Shown here piece after piece: positions 17,941-26,736 of a stretch of DNA of 64,000 bases. The notes beneath the pieces were generated by a model. It ran no database searches, was not told the origin of the DNA, and was given only the letters and a program-made list of their open reading frames with translations. Source of the DNA: Pseudomonas sp. StFLB209. GTDB taxonomy: Bacteria; Pseudomonadota; Gammaproteobacteria; Pseudomonadales; Pseudomonadaceae. How positions within the stretch are numbered: position 1 is the stretch's first letter; every line of letters begins with the position of its first letter. Where the stretch lies: the NCBI RefSeq assembly GCF_000829415.1, contig NZ_AP014637.1:5721001-5785000 (forward strand), read 5' to 3'. The translations under genes and the position numbers were made by a program.

Positions 17941-19566
17941 ATGCCGCAGGATAGCCGTCTTCAATCCCTGTTCCCCACTGCCGAACAGATTCCGGAGGTC
18001 TGGCGTCCGGGCCCGGCCATTGAGCAGCGCGAGTATCTGGTCGATGGCATTCTGGAAACCTGGCCCGGCGTTCTGGCCCCGGTGCGCAGCCCGATTTCGG
18101 TGCACCGGGGCAACACGCTGGAGCCGGTGGTTCTCGGCAGCACCCCGCTGATGGATGCCGATACGGCGATGACCGCACTGAATGCCGCGGTGCGTGCCTA
18201 TGACCGGGGTCAGGGCGCCTGGCCAACCATGCGGGTGGTCGAGCGGATCCAGCATGTAGAGCAGTTTCTCAAGCGCATGCGCGAGCAGCGTGAGCCGGTG
18301 GTACGGCTGCTGATGTGGGAAATCGGCAAGAATCTCAAAGACTCCGAGAAGGAGTTCGACCGTACCTGCGACTACATCACTGACACCATCAATGCCCTCA
18401 AGGAGCTCGACCGGCGTTCGAGCCGCTTCGAGCTGGAGCAGGACACGCTGGGCCAGATCCGCCGGGTACCGCTGGGCGTGACCCTGTGCATGGGGCCGTA
18501 CAACTACCCGCTCAACGAAACCTTCACCACCCTGATTCCGGCGTTGATCATGGGCAATACCGTGGTGTTCAAACCGGCCAAGTTCGGTGTGCTGCTGATC
18601 CGCCCGTTGCTGGAGGCGTTCCGCGACAGCTTCCCGGCCGGGGTGATCAACGTGATCTACGGCCGTGGCCGGGAAACGGTCAGCGCCTTGATGGCCAGCG
18701 GCAAGGTCGATGTGTTTGCCTTTATCGGCACCAACAAAGCCGCCAGCGATTTGAAAAAACTGCACCCGCGCCCGCACCGCCTGCGCGCGGTGCTGGGGCT
18801 GGACGCCAAGAACCCCGGGATCGTGCTGCCGGATGTGGATCTGGATAACGCGGTCAACGAGTCGATTACAGGCTCCCTGTCATTCAATGGCCAGCGCTGC
18901 ACGGCTCTGAAGATCCTGTTCGTGCATGAGGACGTGGTCGAGGCGTTTCTCGACAAGTTCCAGAGCAAACTGGCCCAGCTCAAGCCCGGCATGCCCTGGG
19001 AGCCAGGGGTTTCGCTGACGCCGTTGCCGGAGCCAGGCAAGACCGAGTATTTGCAAGGTCTGGTCGCCGATGCCGTGGCCCAGGGTGCGCGGGTCATTAA
19101 CGAGGGCGGTGGCGAAGTAGTGGAGAATTTCTTCTACCCCGCCCTGCTCTACCCGGTGACCCCGGCCATGCGCGTCTATCACGAGGAGCAGTTCGGCCCG
19201 GTCGTGCCGGTGGTGGTCTACCGCGAGCTACAGACAGTGATCGACTACGTGCTGGACTCCGACTACGGCCAGCAGTTGAGCATTTTTGGCAACGACTCGG
19301 CGCAGGTCGGGCGGCTGGTGGATGCCTTTGCCAATCAGGTCGGGCGGATCAATATCAACGCCCAGTGCCAGCGCGGCCCTGACCAGTACCCGTTCAACGG
19401 GCGCAAGAACTCGGCCGAAGGCACGCTTTCGGTACACGATGCGTTGCGGGTGTTCTCGATCCGTACCTTGGTGGCGACCAAATTCCTGGAAAGTAACAAG
19501 GCACTGGTCAGTGACATCATCCGTAACCGCGAGTCGAGCTTTTTGACCACCGATTACATTTTCTGA
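17941..19566 (+). CDS. Aldehyde dehydrogenase, NADP-dependent GapN-like
   Basis: A 541-residue ALDH-superfamily protein of the kind annotated as non-phosphorylating NADP-dependent glyceraldehyde-3-phosphate dehydrogenase. GPYNYPLNETFTTLIPAL (substrate/Asn region), GNTVVFKPAKFG (cofactor) and FNGQRCTALK with catalytic C320 are clear. The usual ELGGKN motif is replaced by VLGLDAKN, so the general-base Glu is not in its normal place. The N-terminus is about 60 residues longer than GapN. The start at 17941 has GAGGTG seven bases upstream; the open frame extends back to 17671 only by reading through the tRNA gene. The substrate assignment is moderate, the superfamily assignment firm. Confidence 0.8.
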   Translation: MPQDSRLQSLFPTAEQIPEVWRPGPAIEQREYLVDGILETWPGVLAPVRSPISVHRGNTLEPVVLGSTPLMDADTAMTALNAAVRAYDRGQGAWPTMRVVERIQHVEQFLKRMREQREPVVRLLMWEIGKNLKDSEKEFDRTCDYITDTINALKELDRRSSRFELEQDTLGQIRRVPLGVTLCMGPYNYPLNETFTTLIPALIMGNTVVFKPAKFGVLLIRPLLEAFRDSFPAGVINVIYGRGRETVSALMASGKVDVFAFIGTNKAASDLKKLHPRPHRLRAVLGLDAKNPGIVLPDVDLDNAVNESITGSLSFNGQRCTALKILFVHEDVVEAFLDKFQSKLAQLKPGMPWEPGVSLTPLPEPGKTEYLQGLVADAVAQGARVINEGGGEVVENFFYPALLYPVTPAMRVYHEEQFGPVVPVVVYRELQTVIDYVLDSDYGQQLSIFGNDSAQVGRLVDAFANQVGRININAQCQRGPDQYPFNGRKNSAEGTLSVHDALRVFSIRTLVATKFLESNKALVSDIIRNRESSFLTTDYIF

Positions 19567-19677
19567 TGGCAGGGGTCGGCATCGGCATTGCAGTGCCTGT
19601 GCCGGCCCGCTCACCTGCAAGCAGGCTCTCACGGGCCCGATGAGGCCGGCTAAGAGCAGCGACGACACCCCCATAAT

Positions 19678-19692
19678 TGATAATGATTATCG
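19678..19692. promoter_or_regulatory. Fur box upstream of the ECF sigma gene
   Basis: TGATAATGATTATCG fits the 7-1-7 Fur core TGATAATnATTATCA at every position except the last. It is 72 bp before the sigma-factor GTG, the expected place for iron-repressed control of a FecI-type sigma factor. Confidence 0.85.
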
Positions 19693-19763
19693 AAGACGGG
19701 TAGGATACGCCGCTCAAGGCAGGACATACCGCCACTTGCCCAGCGATCCGAGCACTCATCTTC

Positions 19764-20276
19764 GTGGATTCGTCCGCCAGCAAACTTGACCTCTACCTGA
19801 CCCATCGCGCCGCGCTGGTCGATTACGCCGCGCCCATTGTCGGCTGCCGGGCGCGTGCCGAGGATGTGGTGCAGGAAGCCTGGCTGCGCTTCAATGCCCG
19901 GCAAACCGGCGATCTGGAGATCAACCATCCGTTAGGCTATCTGTATCGCATCGTGCGTAATCTGGCGCTGGATCAGACCCGCAGCCTGGCCACCGAACGG
20001 CGCCAGCCCGACGGTGATGCGCTGCTGGCCGACTTGCCAGCCAGCACCGCGTCGCCCGAGCAGCAGGTCGCCAGTCAGGATCAATTGCAGCGGCTGGCCA
20101 ATGCGCTGTTGCAACTGCCTGAACGCACCCGCATCGCGTTCGAGATGCATCGGCTGGGCGGCTACACCTTGCAGCAGGTCGCCGCGGCGATGGGCATTTC
20201 AGTGGGCCTGGTCCATCAACTGGTTCATGACGCCTTGAGCCACTGCGCAACCCGTCTGGAACGTGGTCATGACTGA
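19764..20276 (+). CDS. ECF sigma factor, FecI-like
   Basis: A 170-residue ECF sigma factor of the iron-starvation group. Region 2 is compact (AEDVVQEAWLRFNARQ, then PLGYLYRIVRNLALDQTR). Region 4 is LPERTRIAFEMHRLGGYTLQQVAAAMGISVGLVHQLVHDAL. Residue order and length match FecI-type factors that drive one TonB-receptor gene. The start is a GTG at 19764 with only a weak site; no better in-frame start exists. A Fur box lies upstream and a FecR gene follows directly, but no receptor gene is adjacent. Confidence 0.9.
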   Translation: MDSSASKLDLYLTHRAALVDYAAPIVGCRARAEDVVQEAWLRFNARQTGDLEINHPLGYLYRIVRNLALDQTRSLATERRQPDGDALLADLPASTASPEQQVASQDQLQRLANALLQLPERTRIAFEMHRLGGYTLQQVAAAMGISVGLVHQLVHDALSHCATRLERGHD

Positions 20277-20385
20277 AGGCGCAGAAAAAAATCTGAAAAA
20301 AATCGCCGCGCATCCGTCCTTTGCCTGCCAGGGTCACTCTGTGCCACCCTCGCCCACCCCGCCCACCGCTGGAGCCATGCCGGAT

Positions 20386-21402
20386 ATGTCCCACGCCGAA
20401 CCTCGCCAGGCCCGTCTGGATATCGCTCTGGACTGGCTGCTGCGTGTCCGTCAGGCACCCCAAGATGCCCATTTGCGTGCGCAATTTCGCCAGTGGCAGC
20501 AGGCCGATGCGCAAAACGCCGAAGCCGCGCGCAAGGCTGAGCAGGTGTGGCAGTTGACCGGGCAGATGCAGGCGAGCACCGCGCATTTGTGGCCAGCAGT
20601 GCCGCCTGCTGCCAGTGCTGCGCCCATAACGCCGCTCTCTATTACGCCTGCCGCCCCATTGCCAGCCCGCCCGCGGCGCCGGCGCACGCTCGCCTGGGCC
20701 GCCAGCGCGGCATTGGCCGCGTGCCTGACGGTGATGATTGCGCCTGAGCTCGGCACCCGTCTGCAAGCCGATTATCTGACCGCCCAGGGCGAGCGCCGCG
20801 AGGTGCAATTGCCTGATGGCAGCCTGGCGGTGCTGGATTCGGGCAGCGCCCTGGCGGTGGACTATTCGGGTGAGCGGCGGAGTATTCACTTGCTCAGCGG
20901 CCAGGCGTTTTTTCAGGTCAGGCCCGACCCCGGCAAGCCCTTCACGGTGCACGCCAAAGACCTGGACGTGACTGTGACCGGCACGGCGTTCAATGTCGAT
21001 GTGGACGGTAAGCACATCGAAGTCGCGGTCCAGCACGGCTCGGTCAAGGTCCAGGAGCCTGGCTCGTCGCGCCTGCTCAGTGCCGGCCTGACCGTAGGCC
21101 AGCGGCTGGTGTTCGACCGTGACAAGCATCTGGCCCAACTCGACACCCTGCCCGCCGGCCGGATCGCCAGTTGGCGCAACGGTCAGTTGATTGCCGAAAA
21201 CGCCCGGCTGGGCGATGTCGTCGAGCAACTGCGCCGCTACCTGCCGGGCAAGGTCTGGTTACGAGACCAAGGCTTGGCTGAACAACGCATCACCGGGGTT
21301 TACGACACCCGCAACCCGCACGCGGCGCTACGCGCCATGGCCCAGCCGCATGGTGCGCAATTGAGCCAATGGAGCCCCTGGCTGTTGGTGATCAGCCGCT
21401 AG
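20386..21402 (+). CDS. FecR-type transmembrane sigma regulator
   Basis: About 338 residues. It has an N-terminal DUF4880 anti-sigma segment (LDIALDWLLRVRQAPQDAHLRAQFRQW), a single transmembrane helix near residues 105-123 (TLAWAASAALAACLTVMI), a periplasmic FecR domain (GERREVQLPDGSLAVLDSGS, then AFFQVRPDPGKPFTVHAKD, then VTGTAFNVDVD) and a C-terminal domain ending WSPWLLVISR. It would relay the state of an STN-bearing receptor to the sigma factor. The ATG at 20386 is preferred (GGAG eleven bases upstream); 20377 and 20269, which overlaps the sigma stop, are alternatives. Its last 75 bp overlap the convergent racemase gene. Confidence 0.88.
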   Translation: MSHAEPRQARLDIALDWLLRVRQAPQDAHLRAQFRQWQQADAQNAEAARKAEQVWQLTGQMQASTAHLWPAVPPAASAAPITPLSITPAAPLPARPRRRRTLAWAASAALAACLTVMIAPELGTRLQADYLTAQGERREVQLPDGSLAVLDSGSALAVDYSGERRSIHLLSGQAFFQVRPDPGKPFTVHAKDLDVTVTGTAFNVDVDGKHIEVAVQHGSVKVQEPGSSRLLSAGLTVGQRLVFDRDKHLAQLDTLPAGRIASWRNGQLIAENARLGDVVEQLRRYLPGKVWLRDQGLAEQRITGVYDTRNPHAALRAMAQPHGAQLSQWSPWLLVISR

Positions 21403-22845
21403 TGCCACGCAGCGCTGGGCCAGCACCGTGGTCGGATCGACCAGCGCCACACTGACGCCGTCAATCAAGAAGTCATCAGCCTGGGGCAAAATCAGCGGCA
21501 GCTCAGTGCAACCCAGAATCAGCACCCGCGCGCCCTGCTGCACCAGATGCACGGCGGCCTGTAGCAACTGTTCGCGACACACACCCAGGGTGTAACCGGC
21601 CTTGACCCCGGCCGGTCCGTAGATGGCGTTCATCACCAGCGCCTGATGCGCCGGGTCGGGCAGCATCAGCGCCAGCCCCAGACGCTCGGCGGCGTCATGG
21701 TAGACGCGGCTCTGGACCGTCCCGGAGGTCGCCAGCAGTCCGACCTTGGCATCCAGCCCACAGGTGCGGCCGATATGCCCGACGGTCTCCTCCAGCATAT
21801 TGATGATCGGCACCTGCAAGTGTTCCTGGATGCGCTGCACATAAGCATGGGCGGTGTTGCACGGAATCGCGATGGCCTGGGCGCCCTCTTCCTGCAGGCG
21901 TTTGCAGGTAGCATACATTGCCACCGTCGGGTCAGTGTCCTGATGCAGCAGGTTGGCGGTGCGGTCCGGAATCTGCGGATTCTGCTCCACGACCAGCTTG
22001 ATGTGCTCCTGATCCTTGCCGGCCGGAGTATGCCGCACCACCTTGCCGATGAAGTCCACCGTGGCTGCCGGCCCGACGCCGCCGACAACCCCCAGCTTGA
22101 ATGGCGCCTGGACTGAGACGGGTTCACTGCAAGCGGCAAAGTCGGCATACAACCGGTTGATGTCCAGCAGTTGCAGGCCGCGCTGCTGAAGTGCTTCGCT
22201 GAGCAACGACAGCTCGGTCATGCCCGGCAGCAATACCTGTGCGCCCTGCCCGACCAGCTCCAGGCCTGCCTGATACAGCAGTTCCTGGGCGCTACCGTCC
22301 AGCTGTCCGGCCTTGATGCCGTTGCGGCCATACACCGCCTCCATCAGCGCCGCCTGGCTCTGCACCGACGGATAGACAAGCACGTATTGCTCGCCCAGGA
22401 ACCGCTCAAATAGCCCCGCAGCCCGTACGTAATCGGACGCCAATATCCCCAGGTGGCTGCCTGGGCTGAACTGGAGCGCCAGACACTGGCGCAGCGCATC
22501 GAACAGATTGATCACCGGAACCTCCAGTTCGGCAGTCAGCTCATCGAGAAAGGTATGGCTGGCGAAACAGGGCACCAATACTGCGTCAGCCCCCTGTTCG
22601 GCGAAGCGCTGGCAGGCCTGGAACACATACAGCTTGCGTGAGGTCATGCTGGCCCCGGCATCCAGCGTGCGCTTGAGGTCCTTGAACGGGCGCTGCTCGA
22701 ACAACAGGTGATAACGGCCCTGATCGGCCAGCAGCGGCTGGCTCTTGAGCAGTTTGAAGAACAGGTCACCACCGGCCAGGGCACCCAGCCCGCCGATGAT
22801 GCCCAGGGTGCGGTCCTTGCCGGCCGCCAGGTTCGCAGAAGTCAT
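21328..22845 (-). CDS. Two-domain aspartate/glutamate racemase family protein
   Basis: A 505-residue protein made of two tandem Asp/Glu-racemase-like domains, about 1-245 and 247-495; the usual RacX/MurI-like enzyme is about 240 residues with one. The C-domain keeps both catalytic cysteines (IPCNTAH with C329, LGCTELPL with C446) and starts with LGVVGGVGPAAT. The N-domain (LGIIGGLGALAGGD) keeps C93 in VPCFASH, but the second motif is LPGMTEL, with Met in place of Cys, so it probably cannot racemise. The start at 22845 has GAGGG six bases upstream and lies 12 bp after the DAACS transporter stop, indicating an operon. It could racemise aspartate, glutamate or a related acidic amino acid. Confidence 0.88.
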   Translation of the reverse strand: MTSANLAAGKDRTLGIIGGLGALAGGDLFFKLLKSQPLLADQGRYHLLFEQRPFKDLKRTLDAGASMTSRKLYVFQACQRFAEQGADAVLVPCFASHTFLDELTAELEVPVINLFDALRQCLALQFSPGSHLGILASDYVRAAGLFERFLGEQYVLVYPSVQSQAALMEAVYGRNGIKAGQLDGSAQELLYQAGLELVGQGAQVLLPGMTELSLLSEALQQRGLQLLDINRLYADFAACSEPVSVQAPFKLGVVGGVGPAATVDFIGKVVRHTPAGKDQEHIKLVVEQNPQIPDRTANLLHQDTDPTVAMYATCKRLQEEGAQAIAIPCNTAHAYVQRIQEHLQVPIINMLEETVGHIGRTCGLDAKVGLLATSGTVQSRVYHDAAERLGLALMLPDPAHQALVMNAIYGPAGVKAGYTLGVCREQLLQAAVHLVQQGARVLILGCTELPLILPQADDFLIDGVSVALVDPTTVLAQRCVALAADHQQPGAPLAQLRTMRLGHGA

Positions 22846-22857
22846 GATTACCCTCGA

Positions 22858-24138
22858 TCAGGCACGGGCCGCGGCGGGTTGGGAGTCCGCTTGCGGTGGC
22901 GCTTGCAGGTCGCGGCGCTCTTCGAGTTTGGCGATCACCGCCGTGGCGATGCTATTGCCCACTACGTTGGTGGCGGTACGGCCCATGTCGAGAAACTGGT
23001 CGATGGCCAGAATCAACAGCAGGCCGGCTTCAGGCAGGTTGAACATCGGCAAGGTCGCCGCCACCACAACCACCGAAGCCCGCGCCACGCCGGCCATCCC
23101 TTTACTGGTGATCATCAGGGTCAGCAGGATCAATAACTGCTGGGTAAAGCTGAGGTCGATGTTGTAGGCCTGGGCGATGAACATGATGGCAAAGGCCTGA
23201 TACATCATCGAACCATCAAGGTTGAACGAATAACCCAGCGGCAGCACGAAGCTCGATACCTTCTTGGACGCGCCGAATTTCTCCAGGGCATCAATGGTCT
23301 TCGGGTAGGCCGACTCGCTGCTCGCCGTCGAGAACGCCAGCAGCACCGGCTCGCGAATCAGCTTGCCGAGAGTCAGCACCGGCTTGCCCAGAAACACATA
23401 CCCCACCGCGAACAGCGTCGCCCACAGAATCAGGATACCCAGGTAGAACTGGCCGATCAGCTTGCTGTAGTCCAGCAACAGGCCAATACCCTGGGTGGTC
23501 ACCGCAGCCGCCAGAGCAGCGAACACACCCAGCGGCGCAAACAGCATCACGTAGTCGGTGATGCGGAACATCACCTTGGCCAGTTCATCCACCGCCTGAC
23601 CAATGAACGAGTGACCCTGATTTTTCAGATAAGCCAGGCCCAGACCGAAGAAAATCGAGAACACCACGATCTGCAGGATTTCGTTGTTGGCCATGGCTTC
23701 GGCAATGCTGCGCGGGAACACATGGCTGATAAAGGTCTTGAGGCTGAAGTCACCGGCATTGACCACTGCACCGGCCTGGCTGACCTGCGCGACGGTCATG
23801 TTCAGGCCCGCGCCAGGCTGGAAAACGTTGACCAGCAGCATGCCCAGTGCCAGCGAGAACACCGAGGCGCTGACAAACCACAGCATCGAGCGCAGACCGA
23901 TGCGGCCGACCGAGCCGGAACTGCCCAGGCTGCTGATGCCGCCCACCAGCGTGGCAAAGACCAGCGGTGCAATGATCATCTTGATCATGCGCAGAAAAAT
24001 GTCAGTGACCAGGCTGAAGTAGCCGGCGATGCGTTTGGCGCTCTGCTCGTCTACCGCATAGCGGTTGCAGATCCAGCCCACGATGATGCCCAGCACAATG
24101 GCGACGGCGATGTATTTCGGCAGATTCTTGTTGTTCAT
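22858..24138 (-). CDS. DAACS-family dicarboxylate/amino acid:cation symporter
   Basis: A 426-residue transporter with eight predicted helices and two re-entrant loops. AFSTASSESAYPKT is the serine-rich first hairpin, and LGYSFNLDGSMMY corresponds to the NMDGT sodium-site motif of GltPh/DctA. Together with the racemase gene 12 bp downstream, this points to uptake of acidic amino acids such as D- or L-aspartate or glutamate; C4-dicarboxylates cannot be excluded. The start at 24138 has GAGGG upstream; a 35-codon upstream extension in frame lacks membrane or family similarity. It is divergent from a LysR gene that is the likely regulator. Confidence 0.9.
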   Translation of the reverse strand: MNNKNLPKYIAVAIVLGIIVGWICNRYAVDEQSAKRIAGYFSLVTDIFLRMIKMIIAPLVFATLVGGISSLGSSGSVGRIGLRSMLWFVSASVFSLALGMLLVNVFQPGAGLNMTVAQVSQAGAVVNAGDFSLKTFISHVFPRSIAEAMANNEILQIVVFSIFFGLGLAYLKNQGHSFIGQAVDELAKVMFRITDYVMLFAPLGVFAALAAAVTTQGIGLLLDYSKLIGQFYLGILILWATLFAVGYVFLGKPVLTLGKLIREPVLLAFSTASSESAYPKTIDALEKFGASKKVSSFVLPLGYSFNLDGSMMYQAFAIMFIAQAYNIDLSFTQQLLILLTLMITSKGMAGVARASVVVVAATLPMFNLPEAGLLLILAIDQFLDMGRTATNVVGNSIATAVIAKLEERRDLQAPPQADSQPAAARA

Positions 24139-24347
24139 AGGCCCCTCGGTCGATGGCGGCGGCCCGTAAGGACCGCCGGATTGGACACAGGCTAAGGGTG
24201 CCGGCAAGGCGAGTTGATGAGATCGCACCATAACTTGATGCAAAATCGGAATAGTTGGCCAATGGGCGCGAATCGGAGGCCATAATCGTCCAGCCTGTCG
24301 GCATAACGCTGCCTCCCATAAACGCTCCTGTACACAACGAGCCCACC

Positions 24348-25253
24348 ATGCACACCAAATGGATCGACGATCTGCTGGCCGTGGCCGAGACCAAGAACTT
24401 CTCGCGGGCCGCCGACCAGCGCTGCATCACTCAATCGGCGTTGTCGCGGCGTATTCGTTCGCTGGAAGAATGGGTCGGCGTGGAACTGGTCGACCGCAGC
24501 ACCTACCCGGTGCAGCTGACCCGCGCCGGGCGGACGTTCTGCGAGCAGGGCAAAGAAGCCCTGGCGCTGTTCATGGAGCTGCGCTCGGACCTGCGCCGTG
24601 GCGACCGCATGCCGGGGCGCTCGCTGCAGGTAGTGGCCGGGCATACCCTGGCGATGACCTTTGTGCCCAAATGGCTGGTCAATCATCGCCAGCAACAACC
24701 GGCGCTGAACGCACGGGTGTTGTCGGCCAACGTTCACGATGCGGTGATTGCCCTGGCCGAAGGGCATTGCGACCTGATGCTCGGTTACAGCCACCCGCAG
24801 GCACCGATCTTTCTCGACCCGGACAAATTCGTCGGCCTGCGCCTGGGCCATGACGCGCTGGTTCCGATCTGCAGCCCGGACCGCAGCGGCCAGCCGCTGC
24901 ATGCCCTGCCAGGCTCGGCAGAGGCGCCGCTGCCCTATCTGGCCTACACCGCAACGTCGTTATTGGGCAGGGTCACCGATCTGATCCTGCGCAATGCCGC
25001 AACCCCGGCGGCGCTTGAGCGCTGCCATGAAGCCGACATGGCCATGCACCTGGCAAAGATGGTGCACGGCGGCTATGGCGTGGCCTGGTTGCCGGAATCG
25101 GCGGTGGCGGACGAGTTGGCCAACGGCACGCTGGTGCGCGCCGGCGACCAACGCTGGAGTACCGAACTGGAGATTCATGCGTTTCGCCGTATTGGCAACA
25201 GCAACCCGGCACTGCTGGAGTTGTGGCGTTCGCTTGAGCTGCCGCATTCGTAG
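24348..25253 (+). CDS. LysR-family transcriptional regulator
   Basis: A 301-residue LTTR. The winged helix-turn-helix is at residues 1-60 (LLAVAETKNFSRAADQRCITQSALSRRIRSLEEWVGVELVDR). The effector-binding domain starts near residue 90 (LQVVAGHTLAMTFVPKWL). Its divergent placement, 209 bp from the DAACS transporter/racemase operon, is the classic LTTR layout, so control of that operon is inferred. The start at 24348 gives the conserved MHTKWIDDLLAV N-terminus; a ribosome-binding site is not obvious. Confidence 0.92.
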   Translation: MHTKWIDDLLAVAETKNFSRAADQRCITQSALSRRIRSLEEWVGVELVDRSTYPVQLTRAGRTFCEQGKEALALFMELRSDLRRGDRMPGRSLQVVAGHTLAMTFVPKWLVNHRQQQPALNARVLSANVHDAVIALAEGHCDLMLGYSHPQAPIFLDPDKFVGLRLGHDALVPICSPDRSGQPLHALPGSAEAPLPYLAYTATSLLGRVTDLILRNAATPAALERCHEADMAMHLAKMVHGGYGVAWLPESAVADELANGTLVRAGDQRWSTELEIHAFRRIGNSNPALLELWRSLELPHS

Positions 25254-25262
25254 GCTGAGCCG

Positions 25263-25322
25263 ACTCCCAGCGTGTCTGCGTAGTGCTCAGCTATGTGAGC
25301 ACGACGCAAATCCGCTGGGAGT
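25263..25322. terminator. Long interrupted hairpin between convergent genes
   Basis: Three nested perfect stems: ACTCCCAGCG/CGCTGGGAGT (25263-25272 with 25313-25322), TGCGT/ACGCA, and GTGCTCA/TGAGCAC with a 6-base loop. It sits between the LysR stop and the stop of the second DAACS gene. There is no U-tract, so a bidirectional Rho-assisted stop or an mRNA-end stabiliser is more likely than a canonical terminator. Confidence 0.55.
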
Positions 25323-25364
25323 GGCCGGCCGGCGCTCCGGTTGCTGACCAAGCTTTTAAGCTGA

Positions 25365-26666
25365 CTACAAAGCGGCTTGCGGACTACGCCCCAGCACGCG
25401 GGTGTATTCAGCCCTGGCAGTGTCCTCGGCAAACTCGCCGGACCACTTGGCAACCACCACAGTGGCAACGCTGTTGCCGATGGTGTTGCAGGTGGCAATG
25501 GCCATGGACATGAAGCGGTACACACCAAACAGCAGCGCCAGGCCTTCGGCCGGCAACACCCCAATGGCGGTGACGGTGGCGGCGAACACCACGAAGCTGC
25601 CACCCGATACCGCCGCCGCGCCCTTGGAGGTCACCAGCATGATGGCGAGAATCCCCAGCTGCTGCTCCCAGCTCAGCGGCACGCCGTAAGCGTTGGCGAT
25701 GAACAGCACGCACAGCGACATGTAGATCGAGGTGCCATCGAGGTTGAACGCATAGCCGGTGGGCAGCACCAGGCCGACGCTCTGCTTGGAGCAACCGAAC
25801 TTCTCCAGCTTCTGCAACAGGCGTGGCAGCGCGCTCTCCGAAGACGCCGTGCCCAGCACGATGAACACCTCATCCTTGATGTACTTGAGAAAGCGCCACA
25901 GGCTAAAGCCTGACAACCGGCACACCGTGCCCAGCACCACGATAATGAAAAACGCCACACAGACGTAGAACATCAGCACCAGGTTGGCCAGTGACATCAG
26001 CACGGCGGTGCCGTTGCTGCCCACCGCATAGGCCACCGAACCGAACGCACCCAGCGGGGCGAACTTCATGATCAGGTTGATGAATTCAAAGAACGCTTCG
26101 GAAACCCGGTTCAGGCCATCCTCAATGACTTCCCGACGCTCTTGCTTCAGGGCCAGCAGGGCAAAGCCGAAGAAGATCGAGATCACCAGCACCTGCAGCA
26201 ATTGCCCGCCGGCGAATGCGCCGACGAAATTGTCCGGGAAGATGCCGTAAATAAAGTCCATGGTCGAGGTCGGCGCATGGCCCTTGGCAACCGCTGCCGC
26301 GGAGGCAGCCGCGGCGGCGCTACTCGGATGCGCATCGTGCATGCCCGACCCGATCTGCAGCAGGTTGCCCCAGATCAGACCGATGGCCAGAGCGACGGTC
26401 GAGACGATCTCGAAGTAGAGCAGCGCACGCCAGCCGACCTTGCCAACGCGCTTGATGTCGCCGGCCGAAGCGATGCCATGCACCACGGTGAAAAACACCA
26501 GCGGGGCAACGGCGGTCTTGATCAGCTTGAGGAAAATGTCGCCAAGGATCTTGAACTTGGCTGCCAGTTCCGGTGCGATAAAGCCAAAGGCGATACCCAG
26601 GAACATGGCCGCGACGACCTGAAAGGTCAGGTCCTTGTACAGCGGTTTTTTCGCAGTTGCAGACAT
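25365..26666 (-). CDS. DAACS-family dicarboxylate/amino acid:cation symporter (DctA/GltP-like)
   Basis: A 433-residue transporter, paralogous to but clearly distinct from the one at 22858. GTASSESALPRLLQ and LPTGYAFNLDGTSIYMS are the two family motifs; SGMHDAHPSSAAAAASAAAVAKGHAP is an unusual Ala-rich periplasmic loop after TM3. The start at 26666 is followed by the cytoplasmic MSATAKKPLYKDL; GAGA upstream is a weak site. It lies 70 bp downstream of the fumarase-superfamily lyase gene on the same strand, so the pair is probably co-transcribed. Cargo is a C4-dicarboxylate or acidic amino acid (inferred). Confidence 0.9.
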   Translation of the reverse strand: MSATAKKPLYKDLTFQVVAAMFLGIAFGFIAPELAAKFKILGDIFLKLIKTAVAPLVFFTVVHGIASAGDIKRVGKVGWRALLYFEIVSTVALAIGLIWGNLLQIGSGMHDAHPSSAAAAASAAAVAKGHAPTSTMDFIYGIFPDNFVGAFAGGQLLQVLVISIFFGFALLALKQERREVIEDGLNRVSEAFFEFINLIMKFAPLGAFGSVAYAVGSNGTAVLMSLANLVLMFYVCVAFFIIVVLGTVCRLSGFSLWRFLKYIKDEVFIVLGTASSESALPRLLQKLEKFGCSKQSVGLVLPTGYAFNLDGTSIYMSLCVLFIANAYGVPLSWEQQLGILAIMLVTSKGAAAVSGGSFVVFAATVTAIGVLPAEGLALLFGVYRFMSMAIATCNTIGNSVATVVVAKWSGEFAEDTARAEYTRVLGRSPQAAL

Positions 26667-26736
26667 GATTGCGTTCTCGTTGTTGTTATAGATCGGCAAT
26701 AAGTCGGGCCCCGCAGGCAGCAGGGCCCGCAAGGAC

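Noticed and set aside
20269-20385. N-terminal extension of FecR overlapping the sigma stop
   Set aside because: The added residues (TEGAEKNLKKIAAHP) are not FecR-like, and a GGAG site favours 20386. The overlapping start is kept only as an alternative.
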